This document shows positions 23,912 to 35,151 of a DNA stretch of 64,000 nucleotides, piece after piece. The notes beneath the pieces are model-generated. The model saw only the letters and a program-made list of their open reading frames with translations. It did no database searches and was not told the origin of the DNA. The stretch comes from Gilliamella apicola (GTDB lineage Bacteria > Pseudomonadota > Gammaproteobacteria > Enterobacterales > Orbaceae), in assembly GCF_003202915.1 (NCBI RefSeq), contig NZ_QGLP01000005.1, positions 1 to 64,000 on the forward strand. The letters are read 5' to 3'. The translations under genes were made by a program, and so were the position numbers. Position 1 is the first letter of the stretch. Every line of letters begins with the position of its first letter.

Positions 23912-24286
23912 TCATTTAGTTTCTGAAAAATTTGAAAAAACATAATTCTCAAGATTAAACTCACATTTTTTTTCATAACTCGTATTATCATTACTCAATA
24001 ATACAACCGTTTGCAATTTATTATTATCTCTATACCAAATACTATAAACACCATAAAATTCGGATGAGGGCATTTTAGGATTGGCAATACAATATCCATT
24101 TTCATTATATATGAACATATTCTTTTCACCGTTTTCTTTACAGTCAGATATGATTAATATTTGATTTAAAAATTTAATTTCTACCACTTGAAAAACTTTC
24201 ATTTTAAAACTTTTGCTTATGGTTAAATTAGAATGCATCCAAGATATGTTTCTTCCAGAAGAGTCTACTTTAAGATTACTAATCAT
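23912..24286 (-). CDS. Hypothetical small protein
   Basis: 124 residues on the minus strand, the first gene opposed to the array. Strand-rich sequence with FLNQILIISDCKENGEKN, the SSEFYGVYSIWYRDNNK segment and a Lys/Asn-rich end. No signal peptide. The start has only a weak GGAATAA upstream. Family not recognised; it could be another immunity-type gene. Confidence 0.5.
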   Translation of the reverse strand: MISNLKVDSSGRNISWMHSNLTISKSFKMKVFQVVEIKFLNQILIISDCKENGEKNMFIYNENGYCIANPKMPSSEFYGVYSIWYRDNNKLQTVVLLSNDNTSYEKKCEFNLENYVFSNFSETK

Positions 24287-24768
24287 TATTACTTATTCCA
24301 TTACATAATTAAACTTTAAAGCGTTTAGGTATTTTACGTGCGCAGCAATTATCGCACCATATTAATTAACTTGGGTAATGAATTTCACCAAAAAAAGCTC
24401 GCTATAATGGTATTTAGCTATTGCTATTTTTATCTTGTTGTAGCGATATCCATTATAGGCAGAATAACAAAAAATATGATTATAGTAGGTTTAAATATAT
24501 CCAAACAGAACTTTATCGGTTAATGCCATTTTTTTGTATTAGAATTATGAATAATATAAAGATTTAACCTAAAAAACTCCTAGCTATGCCGTTATTCCAA
24601 TAAATTCTCCTTAGACTTACAATGAGTTGTGAGCATGAAAATTAACGACCACTTAGCTATCACCTCAATTAACTTTTTACCACTGCATAAATCATAATCA
24701 ATAAAACTGATTGCATAAGATAAAAAAATATTTTAATTTTAGACATTAATCTTTTAAAAGGAGAAGAA
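24287..24768. other. Intergenic stretch without a supported gene
   Basis: One 61-codon open stretch at 24338-24523 has a hydrophobic middle but no ribosome-binding site and no recognisable family, so I do not call it. The rest is AT-rich with no clear signal. Confidence 0.4.
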
Positions 24769-25053
24769 ATGCGAGACCAAAGAGAAAGGATGTATATTAT
24801 TGAAAGTACAATGAAAAATGAATTTGAATATGCCTTAGAGGTCAATTTAATCACTCAAGAGCAGCATACTCACTATCTGCAAGAGCTTAAAGCACTAACT
24901 GATTATATTTATGAAAAGTATAAAAATGATCTCTGTTTTTACGATGAAGATTGGTTAAAAATTCATGCCTATTATGAAAGGGTTATTGCACTTGGTTTTG
25001 TGAGAGAACGTACTAAAAACAATCTAGAATATACATGGCTTATAGAGATGTAA
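24769..25053 (+). CDS. Hypothetical protein upstream of the ArdC-like gene
   Basis: 94 residues with an excellent AAGGAGAAG site. Helical and charged: MRDQRERMYIIESTMKNE, LITQEQHTHYLQELKALTD, ending TWLIEM. It is 16 bases upstream of the ArdC-like gene, so the two probably formed an operon. Family unknown. Confidence 0.6.
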   Translation: MRDQRERMYIIESTMKNEFEYALEVNLITQEQHTHYLQELKALTDYIYEKYKNDLCFYDEDWLKIHAYYERVIALGFVRERTKNNLEYTWLIEM

Positions 25054-25069
25054 AAAGGATATTGATACT

Positions 25070-25790
25070 ATGAACGAAGTTGATGAACTATATGAAAAAA
25101 TTCAATTAGCGGATGAATCTCTGCCTACTCCTAATTTTAACCAAACTAATGTCAATTATCCTAAAAACCCGTATACCAATGAAATCTATGAAGCTAATGA
25201 TTTATATATATATGGTCATCGAAGAGGATTTAACGAAACGTGTTGGTTAACTGAGGAGGAAATAAAGGCTAAAGGATTACAGTTAAAACCCGATGAAATA
25301 GCAAATTTTATCGAAAGTGATTTATATCAAAATGATACTCATTATAGAAATGTTAAATTTTATAATGTTGAGCAGCTAGATAAGGCCTCTTTTGACACTT
25401 TACCTATTGATGTAAAACCTACTCCGAGTTGGGTTAGAAATGATGCTGCTGAAGAAGTTATGAAAGCACAAAAGATTACAATATTGCACAATAGTTGTTC
25501 TAGCCCTCGTTATAATCCTCTCAATCACTCTATTCATATGCCACATCCTTCACAATATGATACCGCGGAAGGTTATTATAATGACTTGTTTCATGAATTT
25601 GGACATTCAACGGCTAAACAATTAAATCGAACTCCGACTACTCTAGCGGAAACAGTAGTTTTTGCAAGAAAAGAAGCATTGGTTGCCGAACTGACAGCAA
25701 TCAAACTGTGTGCGTTATTCAAAATATGATAAGAGTTCAGCATATATTAAATATAGTTTAGCTAAATTTGATGATGATATGCTGGAGTAG
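25070..25790 (+). pseudogene. ArdC-like antirestriction/zincin protein, frameshifted
   Basis: The N-terminal part has the ArdC layout (NPYTNEIYEANDLYIY, then TCWLTEEEIKAKGLQLKPDE), a single-stranded-DNA-binding fold in the family. The C-terminal part is a zincin with HEFGH in YYNDLFHEFGHSTAKQLNR and the downstream EALVAELTAI glutamates. The frame stops at 25729 (LCALFKI), while another frame continues YDKSSAYIKYSLAKFDDDML to 25790. ArdC proteins protect incoming plasmid DNA from restriction and usually ride on conjugative elements, so this is a trace of lost mobile DNA. Confidence 0.65.
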
Positions 25791-26392
25791 AAAAGTGAGT
25801 TAGGAAATGCTTTGAATGAAACGGATAAAGTCTATAATTTAATATTTGACAATTTTCCAGAGAACTTAAGGGAATAATTAAAAGAACTGCAATCTAGTGA
25901 AAATGTAGCAATATCAAAGCAAACAGTCACCAGTATGGAGTTTTAATGGTGGCAGTTGCTTATATGTTGATCCTCGGCAAAAAGTAGCCAAATTATACCT
26001 AGTTCGAAAGATCAATTCAGCTAAACTAACTCAATGATTAAATTCATTAACGACAAAAATAATGCGAATGATATATTGCAAATAACTATCATATTGCTTA
26101 ATGAAATAAATTATGGATCCTTTAAGTTTTTTTATTGATAATTTTGTTTCTAACAACTGAATAGAACGTTGGCAAATTCTAGCTAAGGGAAAATGGCAAA
26201 AGTGTGCTAATGAAATCAAACATCTGGATAAACATTAAAACAATAATTGTCACCGAATTGAGAATAACTAGCTAGATAAATTTAAAGATATTTGTGATGA
26301 TAGTTTTTTTAGTTTGTCTAGAGCAAAGAACAGCTTTCTTTTTTCATAATGATGGATGGCTATTGTTTTGTAAGATCAATTAATTTATTAAA
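25791..26392. other. Decayed stretch right of the ArdC-like gene
   Basis: Open pieces such as LGNALNETDKVYNLIFDNFP near 25802-25875 look like coding relics in the ArdC frame interrupted by stops. A piece near 26160-26230 (WQILAKGKWQKCANEIK) is also protein-like. Nothing intact. Confidence 0.4.
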
Positions 26393-26938
26393 TTAATCCG
26401 GTAGACTATTTTCCATTTCTAACTCAATTCTTGTTATCGCTTGTTGGCAGCGATATATTCGATTGTCAAGGGCAGCTAATCTAGCGTGATCGATTAATTT
26501 TGGTGAAAGTTCAAATTCATACTTCATCTCTTGTAATCGTCGTAAATAATCTAAATGTCTTGAGTGTTTTTCTACTAATGTTTCTTGAATAATATGCTCA
26601 GGAATTGGTTTACGTAGATGTACCGTGGCAAGTTCACGTGTTAGGGCAGTGATTTGGTTAATAAGTTTTTCAGATAAAAATTCAATTTGAGTAAGTTTTT
26701 GTAAGCGTGTTGCCTCACAAAGTGCTTGATAGGTTTGTTTAATTTTATCCAAATAGAATTGAAGGTTAGTTTCAATCTTACAGATATTAAACAGATGTTG
26801 ATCAAAATAATGCTCTTGATAGGATTGTTGATCGGCTAAGTTGATCTGTTGTTCAAGTTCGTTTATTTGATTTTTTAATTTATCCAAAAATATTTGCATG
26901 GATCTATCTTGTTTATTAATTATCGTTATCTTGTCCAA
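26393..26938 (-). CDS. priC: Primosomal replication protein PriC
   Basis: 181 residues (a second ATG at about 26899 gives a shorter form). It is all-helical. YFDQHLFNICKIETNLQFYLD, IEFLSEKLINQITALTREL, HSRHLDYLRRLQEM and RLAALDNRIYRCQQAI follow the PriC (N'') pattern. PriC helps reload DnaB on stalled forks. It lies downstream of yfbV with a 23-base overlap if the long start is used; the shorter start removes the overlap and starts MQIFLDKLKNQ. Confidence 0.82.
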   Translation of the reverse strand: MDKITIINKQDRSMQIFLDKLKNQINELEQQINLADQQSYQEHYFDQHLFNICKIETNLQFYLDKIKQTYQALCEATRLQKLTQIEFLSEKLINQITALTRELATVHLRKPIPEHIIQETLVEKHSRHLDYLRRLQEMKYEFELSPKLIDHARLAALDNRIYRCQQAITRIELEMENSLPD

Positions 26939-27380
26939 AATAATTACCTAAATGAATTTTAGATATGTTTATAAGTTTCATTAACGATTCAAAAGTTAAT
27001 TTTTCATTTGGATTTTTATTTGGGCTTAATATTTTTTTTTCAATTAGTTGCAATTTAATTCGGTTATAGTTGTCAACTAAATTGAGTGGTAAAGGTGATT
27101 GAGAGCGATAACCTAACCATAAGATCCCTTGGATAGGTAAGCTTAAAGTAAATAAAATGGTGATAATTGTCACCACTAATTGAGCGGGTAAATAATATTG
27201 CCAAAGAATTAAACCGATGATGATTGGCGGTAAAATTTTTTTTGCCATTTTGATGTAGCTTATAATTTTTAATTCAGGAAATGAATAGGATAGTCCCTTA
27301 TCTTTCGGGCAAATATCCATATATGTTTGTCCTTGTTTAAAAATTTTAACTAAATTCATCTGGTTTGGATTCCTCGACAT
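26916..27380 (-). CDS. yfbV: YfbV, UPF0208 inner-membrane protein
   Basis: 154 residues (E. coli form about 151). Two membrane segments around residues 47-65 and 68-90 (LPPIIIGLILWQYYLPAQL and VVTIITILFTLSLPIQGIL), then LGYRSQSPLPL and a soluble end with KLTFESLMKLI. Its divergent position next to ackA-pta is the same as in E. coli, which supports the call. Linked in E. coli to chromosome macrodomain organisation. Confidence 0.88.
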   Translation of the reverse strand: MSRNPNQMNLVKIFKQGQTYMDICPKDKGLSYSFPELKIISYIKMAKKILPPIIIGLILWQYYLPAQLVVTIITILFTLSLPIQGILWLGYRSQSPLPLNLVDNYNRIKLQLIEKKILSPNKNPNEKLTFESLMKLINISKIHLGNYFGQDNDN

Positions 27381-27552
27381 TCACATTTTATTGTCTTAAA
27401 ATAGTGCCATTCAAATTGGGGGCTCTCTTTATTTTATATCAAAATTCAAGATATCAGAAGTCGCCTTATATAACACATAGATTATTTAGTCATGTGTAGA
27501 GTTACCAATTTTGATTGGTATAAATCTTTTTATTCAATTTATAGGAATTACT

Positions 27553-28758
27553 ATGTCATCAAGTAATAACGCTCTCGTTCTGAATTGTGGAAGTTCATCT
27601 TTAAAATTTGCGATCATAAACCCTGAAAATGGCGATGAATTTTTATCTGGCTTAGCTGAATGTTTTCACCTTCCTGATGCTCGTATAAAATGGAAATTGG
27701 ATGGTGAAAAGAAAGAAGCTTCTTTAGGTGCTGGTGCGGCTCATAGCGAAGCGATTAGATTTATTGTTAATAACATTTTTCCACAAAAACCAGAATTATT
27801 AGACAGTATAAAAGCAATTGGGCACCGTATTGTTCATGGCGGTGAAAAGTATACCCAATCAGTTGTGATTGATGATTCCGTTTTAAAAGGTATTGAAGAT
27901 GCTGCTGCTTTCGCACCTTTACATAATCCAGCACATTTAATCGGTATTCGTGAAGCTTTTGCTGCATTTCCACATTTAAAAAATAAAAATGTTGCCGTTT
28001 TTGATACTGCTTTCCATACTACGATGCCTAAAGAAGCATATTTATATGCCATTCCTAATGAATTATATACTAAGTATGGTGTTCGTCGTTATGGTGCACA
28101 TGGTACTAGCCATTATTATGTAAGTCGCGAAGCAGCAAGATTACTAAATAAGCCTGTTGATCAAACAAATGTGATCACTTGTCATTTAGGTAATGGTGCG
28201 TCAATTACAGCCGTGAAAAACGGTAAATGTGTTGAAACTTCTATGGGTTTAACGCCGCTTGAAGGTCTTGTTATGGGAACACGTAGTGGTGATATCGATC
28301 CTGCTATTATGTTCTTCTTACATGATAATTTAAATATGTCTGTTGCTGATATTAATAACTTATTAAATAAAAAATCTGGTTTACTAGGTTTAACTGGTGT
28401 TAGCAGTGACTGTCGTTATGTAACCGATAATTACGATAAAGATGAAAATGCTAAAAATGCCTTAGAAGTGTTTGTTCATCGATTAGTAAAATATATCGGT
28501 GGTTATGCAATGCTATTAGATGGTCGTTTAGATGCAATTGTGTTTACTGGTGGTATTGGTGAAAATGCGGAAATGATTCGCCGTAAAACTTTAGAAAAAT
28601 TAAGTATACTAGGTTTTGAGATTGATCAAGAACGCAATTTAGCAGCACGTTTTGGTAACGGCGGTGTCATCACTAAAGATGGTTCAGCTATTGCAATGGT
28701 TATCCCAACTAACGAAGAACTTGTTATTGCACAAGATGCTGCACGCTTAACCGCTTAA
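27553..28758 (+). CDS. ackA: Acetate kinase
   Basis: Cytoplasmic enzyme making ATP and acetate from acetyl phosphate. I use the ATG at 27553 behind AGGAATT, giving [19 protein letters not shown], rather than an upstream start at 27511 that adds 14 residues not in the family. 401 residues, as usual (400). Family signatures are NCGSSSLKF (phosphate loop), [24 protein letters not shown] and FTGGIGENA. pta follows after a terminator-like hairpin, as in many gammaproteobacteria. Confidence 0.97.
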   Translation: MSSSNNALVLNCGSSSLKFAIINPENGDEFLSGLAECFHLPDARIKWKLDGEKKEASLGAGAAHSEAIRFIVNNIFPQKPELLDSIKAIGHRIVHGGEKYTQSVVIDDSVLKGIEDAAAFAPLHNPAHLIGIREAFAAFPHLKNKNVAVFDTAFHTTMPKEAYLYAIPNELYTKYGVRRYGAHGTSHYYVSREAARLLNKPVDQTNVITCHLGNGASITAVKNGKCVETSMGLTPLEGLVMGTRSGDIDPAIMFFLHDNLNMSVADINNLLNKKSGLLGLTGVSSDCRYVTDNYDKDENAKNALEVFVHRLVKYIGGYAMLLDGRLDAIVFTGGIGENAEMIRRKTLEKLSILGFEIDQERNLAARFGNGGVITKDGSAIAMVIPTNEELVIAQDAARLTA

Positions 28759-28767
28759 GAATTTTTA

Positions 28768-28795
28768 AAACCGCCGTTAAGGCGGTTTGTTTTTG
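28768..28795 (+). terminator. Intrinsic terminator/attenuator between ackA and pta
   Basis: AAACCGCC and GGCGGTTT flank GTTAA, followed by a broken T run (TGTTTTT). With pta 31 bases further on, it probably reduces rather than blocks read-through. Confidence 0.72.
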
Positions 28796-28826
28796 GATTT
28801 AATAAAGAATTAAGAGGAAACATATT

Positions 28827-30977
28827 ATGTCTCGTACCATTATGCTGATTCCAACTGGTACTAATGTTGGATTAACAGGTGTAAGTCTTGGTGTTATTCG
28901 AGCAATGGAACGTCAAGGTATTAACTTAAATGTATTTAAACCTATCGCACAACCGAGAGCTGGTGGTGATGCTCCAGACAATACTACAACTTTAGTTAGC
29001 AACAATACATCAATTCCAACTTTAAAACCTTTAAAAATGAGTCATGTAGAAAACTTATTAGGTTTAAATCAACAAGATGTATTAATGGAAGAAATTGTCG
29101 CACTTTACGCAGAAAATACTAAGGGTGCTGATGTTGTTTTGGTTGAAGGTATTGTTCCTACCACTGATTACCCATTTGCGAATGAATTAAATAATAATAT
29201 CGCCAAAACGCTAGGTGCAGAAATTATTTTTGTTGTAAATATGGGTAAAGATAGCCCAGAGCAGTTAAAAGATCGTATTGAGATTGCCCGATCTAATTTT
29301 GGTGGCATCAAAAATGATAAGATCATTGGTGTGATCGTCAATAAAGTAAATGCACCAGTTGAAGAGCAAAATCTTGCTCGTCCAGATGTGGTTGAAATTT
29401 ATCATACCCCTAATTTTGACGGTAAAAAAATCACAATTAAAGATTTAAATGAACACAGTCCATTACCGGTACTTGGTTGTATTCCTTGGAATATCGATTT
29501 AAGTGCTTGTCGTACCTATGATATTGCTAACCATTTGCAAGCTAAAATCATCAATGAAGGTGGCATTAAAAACCGTCGTATTAAGCATGTTTCTTTTTGT
29601 TCACGTAGTGTTCCAAATATCATTAATCACCTCCAACCTAACGCGTTACTTGTAACTTCTGCCGATCGTGCTGATGTATTAGTAACAATTTGTTTAGCTG
29701 CCATGAATGGTGTGGCGATTGGTGGTGTATTACTAACCGGTGGTTATGATATTGACGAAAATGTGTCTAAATTATGTCAACCAGCATTTGATACAGGTTT
29801 ACCGGTATTTACAGTTAAAACTAACACTTTCCAAACTTCAATCAACTTACAACAATTTAATTTAGAAATTCCTGTCGATGATAAAGAGCGTATGGATAAT
29901 ACTCAAAACTTTGTTGCCGACCATATTGATGTAAGTTGGGTTAAATCTTTAAAAGAAATAGTTAGTTCTGCTCATCGTTTATCTCCTCCTGCATTCCGTT
30001 ATCAATTAACTGAACTTGCACGTAATGCGAAAAAAGTAGTGGTATTACCTGAAGGTGATGAACCTAGAACAATTAAAGCCGCTGCAATTTGTGCTGAACG
30101 TCAAATTGCTAAATGTGTATTAATTGGTAATCCTGATGAAGTACGAAAAGTTGCTGCGTCTCAAGGCGTTACCTTAGGGGCGGGAGTTGAAATCGTTGAT
30201 CCAGAACGCATTCGCGATAAATATGTACCTCGATTGGTTGAGTTACGTAAAAACAAAGGTATGACCGAAGTTATTGCGCGTGAACAATTAGCGGATAACG
30301 TGGTACTTGGTACAATGATGCTTGAAGCAAATGAAGTTGATGGTTTAGTATCTGGTGCAGTGCATACTACGGCTAATACTATCCGTCCTCCTCTACAATT
30401 AATCAAAACAGCACCAGGCAGTTCACTTGTGTCATCAGTGTTCTTTATGTTGATGCCAGACCAAGTGTATATCTACGGTGACTGCGCGATTAATCCAGAT
30501 CCGAATGCACAAGAGCTTGCTGAAATCGCTATTCAATCAGCAGATACAGCTATTGCCTTTGGTATTGAACCACGTGTTGCGATGATCTCATATTCAACAG
30601 GTAGTTCTGGACAAGGTGCTGATGTCGAAAAAGTGAAAGAAGCGACTCGTATTGCTCAAGAAAAACGCCCAGATCTAATGATTGATGGTCCATTACAATA
30701 TGATGCAGCAGTTATGCCTGATGTGGCTAAATCTAAAGCACCAAATTCACAAGTAGCAGGTAAAGCAACAGTGTTTATCTTCCCTGACTTAAATACTGGT
30801 AATACCACTTACAAAGCCGTACAACGATCAGCTGATCTTGTTTCTATTGGTCCAATGTTACAAGGTATGCGTAAACCTGTTAATGACTTGTCTCGTGGTG
30901 CGTTAGTTGACGATATCGTTTATACTATTGCATTAACAGCGATTCAATCAGCTCAAGAACAAAATGTTGGTAAATAG
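28827..30977 (+). CDS. pta: Phosphate acetyltransferase (long form)
   Basis: 716 residues (E. coli 714). It has an N-terminal P-loop BioD-like regulatory domain ([17 protein letters not shown]), a middle DRTGG domain (residues about 220-330, [15 protein letters not shown]), and the C-terminal catalytic domain from about 385 ([34 protein letters not shown] and [11 protein letters not shown]). It converts acetyl-CoA and phosphate to acetyl phosphate, feeding ackA. AGAGGAAAC precedes the ATG. Confidence 0.97.
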   Translation: MSRTIMLIPTGTNVGLTGVSLGVIRAMERQGINLNVFKPIAQPRAGGDAPDNTTTLVSNNTSIPTLKPLKMSHVENLLGLNQQDVLMEEIVALYAENTKGADVVLVEGIVPTTDYPFANELNNNIAKTLGAEIIFVVNMGKDSPEQLKDRIEIARSNFGGIKNDKIIGVIVNKVNAPVEEQNLARPDVVEIYHTPNFDGKKITIKDLNEHSPLPVLGCIPWNIDLSACRTYDIANHLQAKIINEGGIKNRRIKHVSFCSRSVPNIINHLQPNALLVTSADRADVLVTICLAAMNGVAIGGVLLTGGYDIDENVSKLCQPAFDTGLPVFTVKTNTFQTSINLQQFNLEIPVDDKERMDNTQNFVADHIDVSWVKSLKEIVSSAHRLSPPAFRYQLTELARNAKKVVVLPEGDEPRTIKAAAICAERQIAKCVLIGNPDEVRKVAASQGVTLGAGVEIVDPERIRDKYVPRLVELRKNKGMTEVIAREQLADNVVLGTMMLEANEVDGLVSGAVHTTANTIRPPLQLIKTAPGSSLVSSVFFMLMPDQVYIYGDCAINPDPNAQELAEIAIQSADTAIAFGIEPRVAMISYSTGSSGQGADVEKVKEATRIAQEKRPDLMIDGPLQYDAAVMPDVAKSKAPNSQVAGKATVFIFPDLNTGNTTYKAVQRSADLVSIGPMLQGMRKPVNDLSRGALVDDIVYTIALTAIQSAQEQNVGK

Positions 30978-31001
30978 TTAATTTTATCTTCCTATTTATT
31001 T

Positions 31002-31032
31002 ATGAGGGGTTTTTTAAAAACCTCTCATTTTT
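31002..31032 (+). terminator. Terminator after pta
   Basis: ATGAGGGG and CCTCTCAT form the stem around a T/A-rich loop, with T residues following. The next 330 bases up to guaA are AT-rich with no gene; I see no certain promoter boxes. Confidence 0.7.
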
Positions 31033-31364
31033 ACCTCTCCCATAAATTTTATTATTTACAAGTGACAAAATTAATAAAAAAGATCATGTCATCTATTATT
31101 TAACGCTGAGTTATGCTCCAATTCAATGTAGTATACTTTAACTTATATTATCTATATGTAGTCTCTATTTCACACTAAACCATAAACTTGCTTTCTTTTT
31201 TATTATCTCTGCTATCACGTTCTTTTTGTATGTTAAGTCATAAATCTTTTATCAGAAACAATGAATATTCAAAAAAAATACTGCTACGCTATTTAAGCGT
31301 AATGATTAGATGATACAATAGCCACCAATTTTTATATTGGCTTATATTTTAGGAATTAAAATTG

Positions 31365-32948
31365 ATGAATAAAGACATCCACCAACAGCGTATTTTGATT
31401 TTGGATTTTGGTTCACAAGTAACGCAATTAATTGCTCGAAGAGTTCGTGAAATCGGTGTGTATTGTGAACTTTGGCCATGGGATGTTTCGGAAGAAAAAA
31501 TTAAACAATTTAATCCTAAAGGTATCATTTTATCGGGTGGTCCGGAAAGTACTATCGAGCAAAATAGCCCTCGTGCACCTGAATATGTGTTTAACGCAGG
31601 AGTGCCGGTATTAGGTATTTGCTATGGTATGCAAACAATGGCGATTCAGTTAGGTAAGGGCGGGGTCGTTACTGCATCTAATCAACGTGAGTTTGGTTAT
31701 GCTAAAGTAGATATTGTTGCAAAATCAAAATTGACAGACGGAATTTTAGATAGCATTAATGATCAAGGTATTAATCAACTTGATGTTTGGATGAGTCATG
31801 GTGATAAAGTAACCTCATTACCAGACAGTTTTAACTTAATCGGTCAAACAGAAACCTGTCCATTTGCAATCATGGCAAATGATGAAAAACAATTTTATGG
31901 TGTACAGTTTCATCCTGAAGTTACTCATACCGTTAAAGGATTTGAACTATTACAACGCTTTGTTATCGATATTTGTCATTGTGAAAAATTGTGGACACCT
32001 TCTTCAATTATTACTGATGCAGTGGCTCGTATTAAAGAGAAAGTTGGTCAAGATAAAGTCTTATTAGGTCTTTCTGGTGGAGTTGATTCATCTGTTACCG
32101 CACTTTTATTACATCAAGCCATCGGCGATCAGTTAACCTGTGTTTTTGTGGATCATGGTTTATTACGTTTAAATGAAGCACAGCAAGTAATGGAGATGTT
32201 TGGTGATAAATTTGGATTAAATATTATCGCTGTTAATGCTGAAGAGCGTTTTATGACGGCATTAAAAGGTGAAGCAGATCCTGAAGCAAAACGTAAAATC
32301 ATTGGTCGTGAATTTGTTGCAGTTTTTGATGAAGAAGCAGCAAAACTTAAAGATGTAAAATGGCTTGCTCAAGGGACTATTTATCCCGATGTTATTGAAT
32401 CAGCAGCCGCTGACACAGGTAAAGCGCATGTCATCAAATCTCATCATAATGTCGGTGGTTTACCAGAAGATATGAAAATGGGCTTAGTTGAACCATTACG
32501 TGAATTATTCAAAGATGAAGTACGTAAAGTTGGTTTAGAACTCGGTTTACCATACGATATGCTATATCGTCATCCATTCCCTGGACCAGGTTTAGGCGTA
32601 CGCGTATTAGGTGAAGTGAAAAAAGAGTACTGTGATTTACTGCGACAAGCGGATGCTATCTTTATCGAAGAACTTTACAAAGCGGAACTATACCACAAAG
32701 TTAGCCAAGCATTTACCGTATTCCTACCGGTACGTTCAGTTGGTGTTATGGGCGATGGTCGTCGCTATGATTGGGTTGTCTCGTTACGTGCCGTAGAAAC
32801 CATCGACTTTATGACCGCCCATTGGGCGCATCTTCCATACGACTTTTTAGGAAGAGTATCAAACCGTATCATTAACGAAGTTAATGGTATATCACGAGTA
32901 GTCTATGATATCAGCGGCAAACCGCCAGCGACTATTGAGTGGGAGTAA
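31365..32948 (+). CDS. guaA: GMP synthase (glutamine-hydrolysing)
   Basis: 527 residues from the ATG at 31365 behind AGGAATT; a TTG one codon earlier is unlikely. The N-terminal class I glutamine amidotransferase domain has the nucleophile in GICYGMQ and the His-Glu in FHPEVTHT. The ATP-pyrophosphatase domain has the P-loop [17 protein letters not shown]. The C-terminal dimerisation domain ends [21 protein letters not shown]. It converts XMP to GMP in the cytoplasm. guaB, its usual partner, is not beside it. Confidence 0.98.
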   Translation: MNKDIHQQRILILDFGSQVTQLIARRVREIGVYCELWPWDVSEEKIKQFNPKGIILSGGPESTIEQNSPRAPEYVFNAGVPVLGICYGMQTMAIQLGKGGVVTASNQREFGYAKVDIVAKSKLTDGILDSINDQGINQLDVWMSHGDKVTSLPDSFNLIGQTETCPFAIMANDEKQFYGVQFHPEVTHTVKGFELLQRFVIDICHCEKLWTPSSIITDAVARIKEKVGQDKVLLGLSGGVDSSVTALLLHQAIGDQLTCVFVDHGLLRLNEAQQVMEMFGDKFGLNIIAVNAEERFMTALKGEADPEAKRKIIGREFVAVFDEEAAKLKDVKWLAQGTIYPDVIESAAADTGKAHVIKSHHNVGGLPEDMKMGLVEPLRELFKDEVRKVGLELGLPYDMLYRHPFPGPGLGVRVLGEVKKEYCDLLRQADAIFIEELYKAELYHKVSQAFTVFLPVRSVGVMGDGRRYDWVVSLRAVETIDFMTAHWAHLPYDFLGRVSNRIINEVNGISRVVYDISGKPPATIEWE

Positions 32949-32983
32949 ATCCTTTACAGTTATTAATTTCTGTTAATCTATGT

Positions 32984-33014
32984 AAAAGCCATTCATTTCA
33001 GAATGGCTTTTTTA
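32984..33014 (+). terminator. Terminator after guaA
   Basis: AAAAGCCATTC and GAATGGCTTTTTT with a 6-base loop and a T tail. Confidence 0.85.
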
Positions 33015-33075
33015 ATCAGAATAAAATTATTAGAATTTAAAATGATAACAACGAATTATAGTAAAGCATGTGCAT

Positions 33076-33447
33076 TTAAATAATCGTTCGCTCTGTTGCA
33101 TACCAGATTAACGATTGTGAGTGATCGATAAACTGATTTTCATCATCTAATAATAATTGGATGGCTCTTTGGGCTTCAGGTGAAGTTCTGATAGTTAACA
33201 TTTTTTCTTTACTTTGCCAGTAAATTTCTGCCATTCCATCAAAATCAAAAATTGGCGCACCTCTACTATTGCGCATGGCATTTCCCGGTTTTTTATCTTG
33301 TAATGGTACGCTTTGGACATAATGAATAATTCCTAGTGCTTCTTTTTGTGAATTAACTAAAGCCGCATGGTGGTTACGCCAATAATCATCAAATTCTTGA
33401 TAACTTAATGTCTTTTTGCGTTTAACTAACGTAATTAATTTGATCAT
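33076..33447 (-). CDS. EthD-domain protein
   Basis: 123 residues. MIKLITLVKRKKTLSYQEFDDYWRNHH is the start of an EthD/ferredoxin-like dimeric barrel (strand, then F-x-x-Y-W-x-x-H). HYVQSVPLQ and FDGMAEIYW complete the pattern. EthD-like proteins act as small-molecule monooxygenases or accessory enzymes; the substrate is unknown. It is divergent from the MerR gene with 72 bases between starts, so that regulator probably controls it. Confidence 0.72.
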   Translation of the reverse strand: MIKLITLVKRKKTLSYQEFDDYWRNHHAALVNSQKEALGIIHYVQSVPLQDKKPGNAMRNSRGAPIFDFDGMAEIYWQSKEKMLTIRTSPEAQRAIQLLLDDENQFIDHSQSLIWYATERTII

Positions 33448-33519
33448 TTAATATCTCCTTTAATAAATAAAACTATATGGTAAAGTATGACAGTGCTGTT
33501 AGAGTCAATAGGAGGTATT

Positions 33520-33864
33520 ATGAAAATTGGTGAATTATCCAAACTTAGTCAAATTAGTATAAGGATGCTTAGATACTATGAAGAAGCAGGACTTCTTTCA
33601 CCAAAACGTACTGTTTCAGGTTATCGACAGTTTGAAATAGAGGACATTGACCGAGTTAAACTAATTCATAAGTTAAATAATGCAGGATTAACATTAAAAG
33701 TGATTCGTAAGATCCTCCCTTGTTGGCAACATCAAAATAAAAAGTTTTCGCCTTGTAAAGAATTCAAAATGGGGTTGAATGAAACTTTGTTAAAACTAGA
33801 TGAACAAATCCAACTTTTACAACAAAGCCGCAATCATTTATTAACCTTGTTAGAAGAAAATTAA
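33520..33864 (+). CDS. MerR-family transcriptional regulator
   Basis: The ATG at 33520 lies behind a strong GGAGG; upstream codons (from 33487) are discarded. 114 residues. MKIGELSKLSQISIRMLRYYEEAGLLSP is the canonical MerR winged-helix start, followed by GYRQFEIEDIDRVKLI and a coiled-coil C-terminus (LLKLDEQIQLLQQSRNHLL). One Cys-rich pair (LPCWQHQ and FSPCKEF) lies between, but it is not a known metal site. MerR proteins bind between spaced promoter boxes; the divergent intergenic region is the likely operator. Confidence 0.85.
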   Translation: MKIGELSKLSQISIRMLRYYEEAGLLSPKRTVSGYRQFEIEDIDRVKLIHKLNNAGLTLKVIRKILPCWQHQNKKFSPCKEFKMGLNETLLKLDEQIQLLQQSRNHLLTLLEEN

Positions 33865-34608
33865 AATTCATTTTTCACCGTCAGAATAGGTTTTTAATAG
33901 CTAAATGCTAAAATAGAATAAGTCATTGCATAAATCTTTTAAACATAAAAATAATTAATCCCTAGCTAAGAAAAGTTATCTAATATGAATTCCATAACTT
34001 TTTATAGATAATGTTGAAACTGGCATCTATTAAATATATTGGTTTTGTCTGTTTTGAAAAATGATTGGTTCGGTTGATTCTGGTTTGGTATTACAAAAGA
34101 ATCTATATTTCTTCAATGAGTCGATAAATTCTGCTGGCAAAATTGATGGAGCCTAATTAGTCTGAAATTAGAATAAACATGATGAAGTTAATTGTAATCT
34201 CGTATACTCTTGATTCATCGGAAAACATTTATTCATCTGAGGTACAATAGTCGATTTTTATTGCTCATTAATTAATGTGTATTATTTATAATTAATTTTA
34301 TTAGGGCATAATAAAGCATTACAAAAATAATTTAACGGATGTTTGTCGGTTAGTTTTTGAGATTATGACTAAAAATTAAATTTTAAAAACAAATAATTAC
34401 CAATGTGATTTTTTAAGAATTAGATATTTCTAAAATACCAATCAAACTTGAGAAAATAAAAAAATGCTTATAAATAATCATTCACAATTTAATCATGAAC
34501 GTTGTTGGTACTTACCGGAATCTCATATATTTTTTGCAAAGGATGAATAACTATATTCCCCCAGTGTTGGAATATGATCGCTAACTCGATAAAAAACAAG
34601 GTTGTTTT
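33865..34608. other. Intergenic region, 744 bases
   Basis: AT-rich with many stops in all frames. I see no gene, repeat or hairpin that I would support. Confidence 0.4.
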
Positions 34609-35151
34609 ATGAGATTTTTATTTTTATTTTTTTTAATTTTTCCTAAATTACTATTAGCTCAAGAGTTATTTATTGACTCAGCAAATAAAGAATATTTATA
34701 TTTAGGAAGCACACAAGATAATGAACAGAGTTTTATGGATTTAAAAACAGGAGCGATAGATTGGATAGATAAAGCCAAAGTAGAACAAATGCAACAGATA
34801 GGTATGCTATCACCAACAGAATTTTGGAATAAACTTACCAATAATTTAATCGGGTTTTATGCAAGTGGCTATGAACCATTTTGGAATGCCAAAATAACCA
34901 AAAATAGATTACAGTTTCTTCATTTGAAAGAAGAGAACATAGCAATAAAAATCGATATAAAAAACTCTAATTTAACATATGATTTTGTTGCTTTTTTTCA
35001 CTCAAAAGATGGTGTGATTGGATTAGTCCGAAATCTTGATAAAAGATCTAAATGTGATCTCAATATTGCTGAACCTGATTCAATATATGAAATTTTTATA
35101 AACTATAAGGGGCAAGTTTTTGAAGGCTGTGCTTATTTAGATAAATTATGA
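34609..35151 (+). CDS. Exported protein of unknown function
   Basis: 180 residues with an N-terminal signal peptide (FLFLFFLIFPKLLLAQ, probable cut after LLLAQ or before it). The mature part has ASGYEPFWNAKITKNRLQF, a pattern like the G-x-E-P-F-W segment of COG3650-type envelope proteins, and ends FEGCAYLDKL. Two Cys (SKCDL and EGCAY) could form a disulphide in the periplasm. The function is unknown. Confidence 0.65.
   Translation: MRFLFLFFLIFPKLLLAQELFIDSANKEYLYLGSTQDNEQSFMDLKTGAIDWIDKAKVEQMQQIGMLSPTEFWNKLTNNLIGFYASGYEPFWNAKITKNRLQFLHLKEENIAIKIDIKNSNLTYDFVAFFHSKDGVIGLVRNLDKRSKCDLNIAEPDSIYEIFINYKGQVFEGCAYLDKL

Noticed and set aside
24338-24523. Hydrophobic 61-codon frame
   Set aside because: No ribosome-binding site, no family, and flanked by decayed DNA; a membrane microprotein cannot be supported.
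28768-28795. Hairpin between ackA and pta as a riboswitch
   Set aside because: Simple GC stem with a T run; no conserved aptamer-like structure.
33448-33519. Exact MerR operator between the EthD and MerR genes
   Set aside because: Weak dyads such as ACTATATGGTAAAGT are present but I could not define spaced -35 and -10 boxes with confidence.
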